Shown: positions 20,389-26,975 of the stretch, piece by piece | How positions within the stretch are numbered: the first letter of the stretch is position 1 | How the letters are laid out: every line of letters starts with the position of its first letter | IMG/VR virus record: IMGVR_UViG_3300042482_000265 | Span: 1 to 26,975 of that record | Origin: a virus | Direction: 5' to 3' (one strand) | DNA length: 26,975 nt | Made by a program: the position numbers and the translations under genes | Notes under the pieces: model-generated | The model's database searches: none | The model's input: the letters and a program-made list of their open reading frames with translations, nothing else | What the model was told of the DNA's origin: nothing

Positions 20389-20654
20389 AGAACAATGAAG
20401 CGCATCAGGATCAGCCGGGGCTGGCCAGCCCATAGGCAAACGGCTGTTAACGGGAGTGCCGACCCCGCCCGCTTCACCCTTTCATCAATTTGTATCAGAA
20501 AACTGAGAATTGATACAAGCAGGTAAAGAGTCCAATGACTCCCGGCACTTACTTTTCATTCACTGGATGGGAGGTCGGTCAAAAATCACGGGAGTCACCC
20601 TTTATAGCAAAGTTAATATAGGTTAACAAAACCTTGTATAAATCGGAGAAAGCA
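20389..20654. other. Non-coding region rich in inverted repeats
   Basis: These 266 bases hold no credible gene. TTGTATCA (20490-20497) pairs with TGATACAA (20511-20518). TGACTCCCG (20536-20544) pairs with CGGGAGTCA (20589-20597). AGTGCCG (20455-20461) pairs with CGGCACT (20543-20549), so alternative folds compete. A G/C-rich stem, GGGCTGG/CCAGCCC, lies near 20418-20431. It is a candidate replication origin or structured RNA. Just upstream of the next gene is an AT-rich stretch. Confidence 0.5.
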
Positions 20655-21083
20655 ATGACAGACAGAGAATTATTCCAACAATCGCTTGATGCTTTGAGCT
20701 TCTTCAATTACCGAGGGGATAACGACGCTGAGTTATTCCAAGTTGAGCAAACCATTGACCTGCTAAAGTCACGTCTTGCAGAGGATGACGATGAGCCGGT
20801 GGCCTGGATGGAGTTCGATGGCGAAGGCGGTCATGACTTTTATATGTATCGCGGCAACGAGGGTTTCCAGAAAGAATTTCTGGAAGGAAATCCATCTTCG
20901 ACTTATAGAGATTGGGTTCAGCCGCTTTATCGCTGCCCACCGCAGAATAGTGAGTCGAAATACAAAGACGCAATACAGAATTGTATCGACATGGCAGGCG
21001 GTAGAGAGTCAGAGTGGGGGCCAAGAGCGGAGTCTGCTTTTGCCTTTCTTTATAACGCTATAGATGGAGGGGAAGATCAATGA
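20655..21083 (+). CDS. Small modular phage protein (EPVAWM ... PLYRCPP type)
   Basis: The product has 142 residues; ATG 20655 follows CGGAGAA. The N-terminal helix (TDRELFQQSLDALSFF) is joined by an acidic linker to a DDEPVAWMEFDGEG segment and a WVQPLYRCPPQ end of that module, then a C-terminal helix pair. The 'EPVAWM ... PLY..PP' module is very common in small phage proteins of unknown role. It is the first gene of the downstream run. Confidence 0.65.
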   Translation: MTDRELFQQSLDALSFFNYRGDNDAELFQVEQTIDLLKSRLAEDDDEPVAWMEFDGEGGHDFYMYRGNEGFQKEFLEGNPSSTYRDWVQPLYRCPPQNSESKYKDAIQNCIDMAGGRESEWGPRAESAFAFLYNAIDGGEDQ

Positions 21084-21466
21084 CTGAAGAAAAGATTATC
21101 GAGCTGGCCGCTCAGTTTGACGACGATTCGCCGGAGTTTGCAATGTCGACAGAGGCAGTAATTGCCTTCGCGCAAGCATTGATTGATGCACGACCTGCAG
21201 AGGATGGCGATGAGCCATTCTTATGGGTTGAGACTGACGAGAATGGCAAACTGAACTGGGATGTTACTTGTACGTTTTCAGATAGCCCAGCATTTTTAGC
21301 TGGGCGCCCCATCCCACTTTATCGCCGCCCACAACCCAAAGCGCGGCTGACGGGTGAGGAGATAGATGACGTGATTAAGAACCATCGATTTTCTTATGGC
21401 ATAGACGCTAGTGCTTATACTTTTGCCCTCGCCATCGAACGGAAAATATGGGGGAAAGCGGAATGA
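21080..21466 (+). CDS. Small modular phage protein, paralogue-like
   Basis: The product has 128 residues; ATGA overlaps the preceding stop. It has MTEEKIIELAAQF and AVIAFAQALIDAR at the N-terminus, then GDEPFLWVETDENG and RPIPLYRRPQPK (the same module as its neighbour), then TGEEIDDVI and a YTFALAIERKI helix. Its first 22 codon bases are nearly identical to those of the 21899 gene. Function is unknown. Confidence 0.65.
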   Translation: MTEEKIIELAAQFDDDSPEFAMSTEAVIAFAQALIDARPAEDGDEPFLWVETDENGKLNWDVTCTFSDSPAFLAGRPIPLYRRPQPKARLTGEEIDDVIKNHRFSYGIDASAYTFALAIERKIWGKAE

Positions 21467-21672
21467 GATGCCCAATCTGCGGCAGCAAAGACTGCTGCGG
21501 CGGTGAATTAAACGAGAGAGTTGACCGGCTGGAGACGGAATTAGCCGAGCTAATCGAGAAGGCTGAAGCGGTGATTGAAGCGGCGGAAAGACACGGAAAT
21601 GTTGGCTGCGCAGATCGCCAAATGGTGTATCTGAAAGCGGTGGTTGAGAGGGTAAAGGAGGTTGATCAATGA
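21463..21672 (+). CDS. Small zinc-ribbon plus coiled-coil protein
   Basis: The product has 69 residues. ATGA overlaps the preceding stop; an in-frame ATG at 21448 is an alternative. It begins MRCPICGSKDCCGGELNERV with CPIC and a DCC pair, a likely metal site, followed by a helix (RLETELAELIEKAEAVIEAA) typical of coiled coil. Function is unknown. Confidence 0.6.
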   Translation: MRCPICGSKDCCGGELNERVDRLETELAELIEKAEAVIEAAERHGNVGCADRQMVYLKAVVERVKEVDQ

Positions 21673-21902
21673 CTATTGAAGAAATCAAGTCAATAGCGGG
21701 GACATGGTTTGAATGGCCGTCAGATGATAGATACCATGTTACTTATACAAGCGCGATGTTATTTGCACGCGAGATGTACCAGCTTGGACAAAAAGCCGAG
21801 CGGGAGCGGATTAAGCAGATCATTGAGGAGGTCTCGTGGCAAGGCGATCATGATAAGTGGTTTGACTGTGTAGATGCTCTCGTGGAGAGGATTGAGCAAT
21901 GA
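21669..21902 (+). CDS. Small helical protein of unknown function
   Basis: The product has 77 residues; ATGA overlaps the preceding stop, with GGAGG upstream. A helical core (LFAREMYQLGQKAERERIKQ) resembles the common phage 'F...M...G..AER.RI' segment. It is loosely related in its start to the neighbouring MTEEKIIE proteins. Confidence 0.6.
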   Translation: MTIEEIKSIAGTWFEWPSDDRYHVTYTSAMLFAREMYQLGQKAERERIKQIIEEVSWQGDHDKWFDCVDALVERIEQ

Positions 21903-22102
21903 CTGAAGAAAAGATTATCGAAATACTCCACCGCTATAACAGTTTTTATCATGGTGAAACTATTTGGTTCTTTAGCAAAGAAGAAATCCTAGACTTCGCA
22001 CAAGCATTGATTGAGGTACGGTTTGCAGAAGACGCAGAAAGAAAACACGAATACATCAGCAACGATGCTTATGACTGCATGGGAAGGGAGGCTTTACCGT
22101 GA
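21899..22102 (+). CDS. Small modular protein, truncated paralogue-like
   Basis: The product has 67 residues. The start MTEEKIIEIL and the IWFFSKEEILDFAQALIEVR block mirror the 21080 protein, with closely matching DNA, but the EP-W/PLY module is absent. It is either a partial duplicate or a free-standing N-terminal domain. ATGA overlaps the preceding stop. Confidence 0.55.
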   Translation: MTEEKIIEILHRYNSFYHGETIWFFSKEEILDFAQALIEVRFAEDAERKHEYISNDAYDCMGREALP

Positions 22103-22482
22103 GCAATAAAGTGCTTACGAAAGATGAACTTCGTGAACACCTTATGCAATTGGCCAACGGAGTAAATCAAAAGATGAAAGGAGATACAGCAATGAGCAAA
22201 CAACATAAACACGCAGACCTTATCCACGAATGGGCAGAGGGCGCAACAATTCAAGGAAGGGCCGACGCTAATATGGAATGGTTGCGCGAAATGAACCCCG
22301 GATGGTATCAAGACTGGGAGTACCGCGTTGAGCCGCGCACTGTGAAGCGTGAGGGGTGGGCTAATATTTATGGGCAGGGTAAAGAAAGGTGGTTAGGAAA
22401 CATCCATCCGAGCAAAGAGATCGCAGAAGGGTTTTCAGTTGGCGGAGTGATTGCGTATGTTGAATGGGAGGAAAAGGAATGA
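22099..22482 (+). CDS. Small conserved phage protein of unknown function
   Basis: The product has 127 residues from a GTG that overlaps the preceding stop (GTGA). An internal ATG at 22192 has its own GGAG site and begins the conserved-looking part: KHADLIHEWAEGATIQGRAD, then WEYRVEPRTVKREGWANIYG. This 'H..LI..WA.GA.IQ ... YR..P' pattern is common in phages, with unknown function. Both starts may be used. Confidence 0.6.
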   Translation: MSNKVLTKDELREHLMQLANGVNQKMKGDTAMSKQHKHADLIHEWAEGATIQGRADANMEWLREMNPGWYQDWEYRVEPRTVKREGWANIYGQGKERWLGNIHPSKEIAEGFSVGGVIAYVEWEEKE

Positions 22483-22628
22483 CAGACTTTATCCCCCGTG
22501 AAGGCGAGGCTATCTGTAAGGTATGTGGTATGCCTCACTCAATAGATGAGTGGCGGGGTGTTAGATATTACTACTGCCCTGAGAGTGAGAGAGTGTATTT
22601 GGTAGTTAAGGAGAAAGAGAGTGACTGA
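22479..22628 (+). CDS. 49-residue zinc-finger-like micro-protein
   Basis: ATGA overlaps the preceding stop, with AAAGG upstream. The peptide has CKVCGMPHSIDEWRG and a later YYYCPE: C13, C16, H20 and C33 could bind zinc. It has charged ends. It is too short for family assignment by eye. Confidence 0.5.
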   Translation: MTDFIPREGEAICKVCGMPHSIDEWRGVRYYYCPESERVYLVVKEKESD

Positions 22629-22773
22629 AGTATTGCTATTGGGTTTAGGAGCCATTGCTGTGTTGTGGCTTGTGTACTGTTTCATGCAGTGGGCCATGAG
22701 CGACGATATGTTTTTTGATGGTGGATGGGAAGAGGAGGAAGAAGATGATGAACATACAAGAGAAGAACAATGA
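22621..22773 (+). CDS. 50-residue single-span membrane protein
   Basis: The GTG start overlaps the preceding gene by eight bases, with GGAG about 10 bases upstream. Residues 4-22 are a hydrophobic helix (VLLLGLGAIAVLWLVYCFM). The tail is very acidic (EEEEEDDEHTREEQ), probably cytoplasmic. Function is unknown; a lysis or envelope role is possible. Confidence 0.5.
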   Translation: MTEVLLLGLGAIAVLWLVYCFMQWAMSDDMFFDGGWEEEEEDDEHTREEQ

Positions 22774-23926
22774 AGGACTCCTAGCCCTACAGCTAGGTGA
22801 TAACGTACAAGCAGAGGATGTGTTCCTTGAATGCTTGAAACACGACGATAAGAGTCCCCAGCTTTGGTACAACCTAGGGCTAGCCAAGTTCAGGCAGGAC
22901 ATGTTTGAGGAAGCCGAGGAGTGCTTTAAGAAGGCGGTGAAGTTGGATGGGGGTTACACAGAGGCATGGGCTATGCTAGGTACGTCGCGTATAGAGCAGA
23001 AGAAGTTTAATGAAGCAGAGCTACCATTATGTAAGGCAGAAAACCCTGAGTGCGATGCCCTATCAGGCCAGATAAGTTTAGGCCAAGGTGACATCGGTGT
23101 AGGATTCACCTACTTTGAAGACCGCTTTCAGAACAAACCAGAAAACACATGGGATGGTAAGGAATCTTTGATCGGCAAAACTCTCCTCATCGAAGGCACT
23201 GAAGGGCTAGGAGATCAGATTTTCTTTGCGCGGTGGCTACGTAGAGTAGCTGAGTTGGATGCTGAGAGAGTGTATCTGAATGTGAGTGAGCCGTTGTGGG
23301 AATTGTTTTTTGCAGAGTTTGATAGGGACTTCATATTTTTTTCAGGGGAAGACCCCAACACAGACTACTATACCAATCTAGGAAGTCTGGGGTACATCTT
23401 CGAGGACGGTATAGGAACGATTCCGACTGCGCCTTATGTTGCTAAATCGCGCCATTGGCAAGAGGATAAGCCCCTACAGAGGATAGGACTCGCATGGTCA
23501 GGAAATATACTCCACTTAAACGACAAGCGCCGTTCCATACCGTTACCATTCTTTCATCCTATCCTTAACCTTCCCTTCGCCTTTACCTGTGTACAGAAAG
23601 ATATACGCGCTGGCGATGCTGACTATATGCAGTACACAGATATGGAGAAGGAAGATATTGAGGATGTAGAAGACCTAGCGGAAACAATAACGGGGCAAGA
23701 CCTCATCATCACAGTGGACACACTGACAGCAAACTTAGCTGGAGCGATGGGAGTGCCGACATGGGTGCTGGTGCCCTATGTGTGTGATTGGCGGTGGATG
23801 TTTGAGGGGGAAAGGACTCCGTGGTATCCGTCTGTCCGTGTGTTCAGGCAGGGGGCGGATCGACGCTGGGAGCCTGTGATAGAGAAAGTGTGCGAAGAAC
23901 TTAAAAAGCTAGGAGAGCAGCAATGA
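22745..23926 (+). CDS. TPR protein with glycosyltransferase family 9-like domain
   Basis: The product has 393 residues. ATG 22745 or 22748 is chosen because AGGAGG lies 6-9 bases upstream; a longer frame exists. Residues 10-120 are tetratricopeptide repeats (SPQLWYNLGLAKFRQDMFEE, then YTEAWAMLGTSRIEQKKFNE). The C-terminal domain shows IEGTEGLGDQIFFARWLRRV, IGLAWSGN, RRSIPL and DLIITVDTLTANLAGAMGVP, a pattern of GT-B heptosyltransferase-like folds found fused to TPRs in bacteria. It may glycosylate a virion or host surface molecule; activity is inferred. It overlaps the preceding gene. Confidence 0.75.
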   Translation: MMNIQEKNNEGLLALQLGDNVQAEDVFLECLKHDDKSPQLWYNLGLAKFRQDMFEEAEECFKKAVKLDGGYTEAWAMLGTSRIEQKKFNEAELPLCKAENPECDALSGQISLGQGDIGVGFTYFEDRFQNKPENTWDGKESLIGKTLLIEGTEGLGDQIFFARWLRRVAELDAERVYLNVSEPLWELFFAEFDRDFIFFSGEDPNTDYYTNLGSLGYIFEDGIGTIPTAPYVAKSRHWQEDKPLQRIGLAWSGNILHLNDKRRSIPLPFFHPILNLPFAFTCVQKDIRAGDADYMQYTDMEKEDIEDVEDLAETITGQDLIITVDTLTANLAGAMGVPTWVLVPYVCDWRWMFEGERTPWYPSVRVFRQGADRRWEPVIEKVCEELKKLGEQQ

Positions 23927-24150
23927 CTGAAGAAGAGTTTAGCGCAGCAGTGGAGGCTATAGATGCTACGTTTCAGAAAGTCGATGCCTCTGTAGAGACA
24001 GCATTGAATGCAATGGGATACCTTACCGCTTTGACTATCTCAGAGTTTCCAGAGGATGAGCAGCAGACGGTGTTGGATGGAGTCCTCATGAGCATACAAA
24101 AGAACGTGGCGATGATGTGCAGAGATAATCAAGGGGTCACACTACAATGA
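23923..24150 (+). CDS. Small helical acidic protein of unknown function
   Basis: The product has 75 residues; ATGA overlaps the preceding stop, with GGAG upstream. It is fully helical (TEEEFSAAVEAIDATFQKVD) with no motif recognised. Its DNA start resembles that of the MTEEKIIE genes, perhaps from shared codons alone. Confidence 0.6.
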   Translation: MTEEEFSAAVEAIDATFQKVDASVETALNAMGYLTALTISEFPEDEQQTVLDGVLMSIQKNVAMMCRDNQGVTLQ

Positions 24151-24299
24151 ATTTAGAATTTTTGGTGGACGGGGCTTTCTGTGTAATGGTGATGATGCTA
24201 GGAATTTTTATATCCTTATTATTGGCTGTAACAACGATATTAGTGCTTAAAGAATTTATCGAGGAGGTAAAGTCATGGCAACAACAAAAGAAGGATTAG
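24147..24299 (+). CDS. 50-residue single-span membrane protein
   Basis: ATGA overlaps the preceding stop. Residues 10-35 are hydrophobic (CVMVMMLGIFISLLLAVTTI), then a charged helix (EFIEEVKSWQQQKKD). The end overlaps the VRR-NUC gene in another frame. The layout is similar to that of the 22621 protein, but the two sequences are not evidently related. Confidence 0.5.
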   Translation: MNLEFLVDGAFCVMVMMLGIFISLLLAVTTILVLKEFIEEVKSWQQQKKD

Positions 24300-24580
24300 T
24301 CAAGAAAAAGATTAAAGACATACTCAAGGAGCTAGGATGTTACAGTTTCTCCCCTATTGGCGGTGCCTATTCACAGAATGGTGTACCCGATATCGTCGGA
24401 TGTCTGCATGGCATTTTTTTCGGTATCGAAGCAAAGGCAGGAAAGGGCAAGACCACAGCACTACAGGACAGAGAACTGCAAAGAATAAGGGACGCTGGTG
24501 GAGTGGCTATGATAGTCAATGAGGAAAATTTAGACAGTCTAAAAACTGTGCTGATGGAAGAAATAAGAAAGAGGATGTGA
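24275..24580 (+). CDS. VRR-NUC domain nuclease
   Basis: The product has 101 residues, after GAGGAGG. It is a stand-alone VRR-NUC domain: E6 in the first helix, GVPD (36-39), then GIEAKAGKGKTTALQ (50-64) with E52, K54 and Q64, all active-site-type residues. Family members are PD-(D/E)XK-like nucleases, several resolving Holliday junctions. It lies directly before the DNA polymerase, which fits a role in replication or branch resolution. Palindrome copy 12 is inside the gene. Confidence 0.88.
   Translation: MATTKEGLVKKKIKDILKELGCYSFSPIGGAYSQNGVPDIVGCLHGIFFGIEAKAGKGKTTALQDRELQRIRDAGGVAMIVNEENLDSLKTVLMEEIRKRM
24529..24543 (+). repeat. Palindrome copy 12, A centre, inside the VRR-NUC gene
   Basis: TTTAGACAGTCTAAA. 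The arms are exact and the centre is A. It encodes NLDSLK. It is the only copy after 17.3 kb and lies about 35 bases before the polymerase gene start. Confidence 0.85.
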
Positions 24581-26439
24581 TGGACATTTTGACGTTGGAT
24601 TTTGAGACTTTCTACTCCAAGGAATACAGCCTCTCCAAGAAAGATATAACAACGCAAAGCTATATTGACGATGAAAGGTTTGAAACCATAGGGGTAGCTG
24701 TTAAGAAGAACGATGAACCTACGGTATGGTTCAGTGGGACCGCTACAGAGACAAGAAGTTGGTTGAAGCAGTTTGACTGGAATAACTCTTTTGCTCTGAT
24801 GCACAATGCCCTGTTCGATGCCACGATTCTGGCATGGCGGTTTGGTATCTTCCCCAAGGTTATTCTTGATACGTTGTCGATGGCCCGTGCTAAGCATGGT
24901 GTAGATGCTGGAGGATCACTGGCTACGCTGGCTGAGCGGTACAGCCTTGGCGTTAAGGGCACTGAAGTTGTCGATGCAATGGGCAAGAGGAGAGTAGACT
25001 TCAGTGAAGTCGAATTGGCCCGGTATGGGGAATACTGCAAGAACGATGTGGACCTGACCTATGCGTTGTTTCGACAACTAGCTTCATCTTTCAACAAGAC
25101 CGAGATTGCTTTGATCGACATGACGATCAAGATGCACACAATGCCGCAGTTCATGTTAGATGGGCATTTGCTGCATGAGCACCTAGAAGAAGTCAGAGCA
25201 AGAAAAGATACATTGCTGGACGAGTGTGGTATTCAGAAAGACGACCTGATGTCCAACCCCAAGTTGGCAGAAGTATTGAGAGCGTTCGATGTAGCGCCAC
25301 CCGTAAAGATCAGCGCCAGAACCAACAAGGAAGCCTATGCCTTTGCTAAGAGTGATGAAGCATTCAAGGCATTGTTAGAGCATGAAGACGAGCGAGTGCA
25401 AGCTATCGTGGCAGCTAGGTTAGGGGTGAAGAGCACGATTGAGGAGAGTAGGACGGAGCGGTTCATTAGCATCCACGAGGCAGGAGGGGCACTGCCCGTA
25501 CCGTTAAAATACTACGGGGCTATTACTGGGCGATGGAGTGCCATCGACTCAATCAACCTACAGAACATACCAAGAGGTTCTAAGTTAAAGAAGGCAATCA
25601 TGGCACCTATGGGGTACAGCATTGTAGGTGCTGACTTGAGCAACGTGGAATTGAGAGTCGGGTTAGCCTTTGCTGGTCAGAATGATAAGCTGAAGATGTT
25701 GGGTGATGGACTTGACCTGTACAAGGACTTCGCTGCTGGTGCCTTTAATGTGCAGTATGAGGAGGTTGACGACGACGCTAGATTTGTAGGCAAGACCGCT
25801 TCGCTGAGTTTGATTTACGGCACTGGAGCCAAGAAGCTACGCGCTCAATGTAAGATGCTGTCAGGGAAAGACATTGGTGAAGAGTTTGCACAGAATGTAG
25901 TGAATATCTATAGGAGGGATTATTCCAGTGTCAGAGCCGCTTGGTACGATGCAGGGAAAGCATTGGATGCCATTATAAATAATGAGAAAGAAAAGATAGG
26001 GCTAGGTGAGTTAGTGCTGGAGGTGCATGGCGAAAAAGGAATAAAGCTACCTTCTGGTCTGTTTATGACCTACCCCGGCTTGAAGATCACAGAGGATGAG
26101 CAAGGCCGGAAACAATACGTGTATAGCACAAGGAAGGGGCAGGTTCACATCCACCCGGCGAAGTGTTTTCAGAACATCATTCAGGCATTGGCGCGGTGTG
26201 TGATGGGCGAGGCGATGGTTCGGGTCAATAAGGTGTACCCCGTTGGACTGACGATTCACGATGCGCTATACTTCATTGTCCGTGCAGAAGAGGCAGAACA
26301 GGCACGGGTGGATATCATCACCGAGCTACGCAAAGCACCCACATGGTTGCCGAATATGCCGTTAGATGCCGAAGGAGGTTATGGAAGTGATATGTCATTT
26401 AAGATGAAAAAATTGGAGAACATATATGAAGCAAATTAG
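24580..26439 (+). CDS. polA: Family A DNA polymerase with 3'-5' exonuclease (Leu762 type)
   Basis: The product has 619 residues from ATG 24580 (GTG 24577 also possible; TGATG overlap). The proofreading exonuclease shows DFET (7-10), HNALFD (75-80) and YCKNDVDLT (152-160). The polymerase shows TGRWS (316-320), motif A VGADLSNVELR (349-359, D352) and motif B KTASLSLIYG (405-414). Motif C is IHDAL (559-563). Position 409, matching E. coli residue 762, is Leu. Motif C has Ala where Glu is usual; the catalytic Asp561 remains. There is no 5'-3' exonuclease domain, as in phage replicative PolA proteins. It is the likely replicative polymerase. No helicase or primase is in the window. Confidence 0.92.
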   Translation: MDILTLDFETFYSKEYSLSKKDITTQSYIDDERFETIGVAVKKNDEPTVWFSGTATETRSWLKQFDWNNSFALMHNALFDATILAWRFGIFPKVILDTLSMARAKHGVDAGGSLATLAERYSLGVKGTEVVDAMGKRRVDFSEVELARYGEYCKNDVDLTYALFRQLASSFNKTEIALIDMTIKMHTMPQFMLDGHLLHEHLEEVRARKDTLLDECGIQKDDLMSNPKLAEVLRAFDVAPPVKISARTNKEAYAFAKSDEAFKALLEHEDERVQAIVAARLGVKSTIEESRTERFISIHEAGGALPVPLKYYGAITGRWSAIDSINLQNIPRGSKLKKAIMAPMGYSIVGADLSNVELRVGLAFAGQNDKLKMLGDGLDLYKDFAAGAFNVQYEEVDDDARFVGKTASLSLIYGTGAKKLRAQCKMLSGKDIGEEFAQNVVNIYRRDYSSVRAAWYDAGKALDAIINNEKEKIGLGELVLEVHGEKGIKLPSGLFMTYPGLKITEDEQGRKQYVYSTRKGQVHIHPAKCFQNIIQALARCVMGEAMVRVNKVYPVGLTIHDALYFIVRAEEAEQARVDIITELRKAPTWLPNMPLDAEGGYGSDMSFKMKKLENIYEAN

Positions 26440-26620
26440 TATTGGTATGGATAGAGATGCAGATGGCGATTTGTATGTAGTTTTGAAGGTGGATGAGCGT
26501 ACAACTATTTGGTTTGGCGAAAATCAAGCCCTTCTATATGGTAACGCCTTGTGTATGTTTGGAAGAGCGGCGAAAGAAGCGAATGCAGTCCTCGATGAGT
26601 GCGATGAGTGCGATTACTAA
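26426..26620 (+). CDS. Small protein of unknown function
   Basis: The product has 64 residues and overlaps the polymerase end by 14 bases; GGAG lies 8 bases upstream. It has predicted strands (ISIGMDRDADGDLYVVLKVD) and a C-terminal helix, ending in an acidic DECDECDY tail. No family is recognised. Confidence 0.6.
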   Translation: MKQISIGMDRDADGDLYVVLKVDERTTIWFGENQALLYGNALCMFGRAAKEANAVLDECDECDY

Positions 26621-26621
26621 A

Positions 26622-26975
26622 ATGACCATTAGCATCGTCTGTTACGACACGCTCTACCATGACAAGAGCATTGAGGCTATAAAGCAAACGCTATGGGTGA
26701 TGGGCGAGAAGGTCAGTAAGGTCTATTGGTTCTCTGACAGGGCGATTGATGAGGATTTGGGAACTCAGGTAGTCTGGGTTCCTATTCCCCCGATACAGAA
26801 TGACTCACATAAAAACTTCATACGCGCTACGAACGAACTGTGCTTTAATCTGATTCCGCAGTTTGTTGATACCGACCATGCCCTCTATATTCAGTACGAT
26901 GGGTTTGCTGTGAATGCTGAAGCATGGACCGATGCGTTCTTAGAGTATGACTACATCGGCGCTATCTGGGGTGAT
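26622..26975 (+). CDS. DUF5672 glycosyltransferase-like protein (partial, cut by window edge)
   Basis: The first 118 residues are in the window. ATG 26622 is chosen for the conserved-looking MTISIVCYDTLYHDKSIEAI; in-frame ATGs at 26595 and 26604 are alternatives. The segment NLIPQF, then HALYIQYDGFAVNAEAW (about 86-102) and TDAFLEYDYIGAIWGD, matches the DUF5672 pattern 'Q.DGF..N...W...F..YDYIGA.W'. Members occur in sugar-modifying clusters and are glycosyltransferase-like. With the TPR/GT9-like gene, a phage glycan-modifying function is plausible. Confidence 0.8.
   Translation, partial: MTISIVCYDTLYHDKSIEAIKQTLWVMGEKVSKVYWFSDRAIDEDLGTQVVWVPIPPIQNDSHKNFIRATNELCFNLIPQFVDTDHALYIQYDGFAVNAEAWTDAFLEYDYIGAIWGD

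Noticed and set aside
19948-20439. Long minus-strand frame rich in Ser, Val and Ile over the Gly/Tyr-rich gene
   Set aside because: It is the mirror of the GGA-based repeat. It has no ribosome site, runs against the operon and overlaps a supported gene.
1-26975. Insertion sequence, integrase or lysogeny genes
   Set aside because: No transposase, integrase, repressor or attachment site could be recognised; the HNH protein is the only mobile-type gene and it has no recognisable element ends.

Overview
This window is part of the genome of a tailed double-stranded DNA phage (Caudoviricetes). The evidence is a complete terminase/portal/scaffold/capsid order, dense overlapping small genes, and phage-type nucleotide metabolism and replication genes. 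Perfect sigma70-type promoters and Shine-Dalgarno sites point to a bacterial, probably Gram-negative, host. The gene set (GroES-like protein, divergent ThyX, MazG-like protein, Leu762-type PolA, DUF5672 protein) resembles uncultured aquatic phages, but the host cannot be named from this sequence.

Left arm, about 1-7,880, reads leftward. It runs small terminase, large terminase, DUF3310 protein, 833-residue portal, a 60-residue protein, GroES-like co-chaperonin, coiled-coil scaffold, a 152-residue protein, a beta-rich virion protein candidate, and the start of the probable major capsid protein, cut by the window edge. These genes overlap or nearly touch and look like one late packaging and head operon.

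A divergent control region at 7,877-8,334 separates the late arm from the rightward arm. Rightward genes begin with an unrecognised protein plus a 20-residue membrane peptide, closed by a strong intrinsic terminator at 9,171-9,192. A 580-base AT-rich non-coding stretch follows. From 9.7 to 17.6 kb come an unrecognised 260-residue protein, an HNH protein, many small proteins, and a MoxR-type AAA+ ATPase with a HExxH/VWA protein. From 17.6 kb come a wHTH protein, MazG-like protein, ThyX, a glycine/tyrosine-rich protein, a non-coding inverted-repeat region, a run of small modular proteins, a TPR/glycosyltransferase-like protein, a VRR-NUC nuclease, family A DNA polymerase and a partial DUF5672 protein.

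The most unusual feature is a dispersed control system. A palindrome, TTTAGAC-N-GTCTAAA, occurs about 12 times, only in the rightward arm. Four near-identical promoters (TTGACA, 17-18 bp, TATAAT, then ATATAC) precede copies of it. In three of these the leader has a short hairpin whose stem changes by compensating substitutions while a five-base CCYYA loop is kept. Two of these leaders put the start codon four bases after the palindrome with no Shine-Dalgarno site. This looks like a phage-wide regulon, perhaps similar in principle to mycobacteriophage stoperators or start-associated sequences but with an unrelated sequence. The regulator is not identified.
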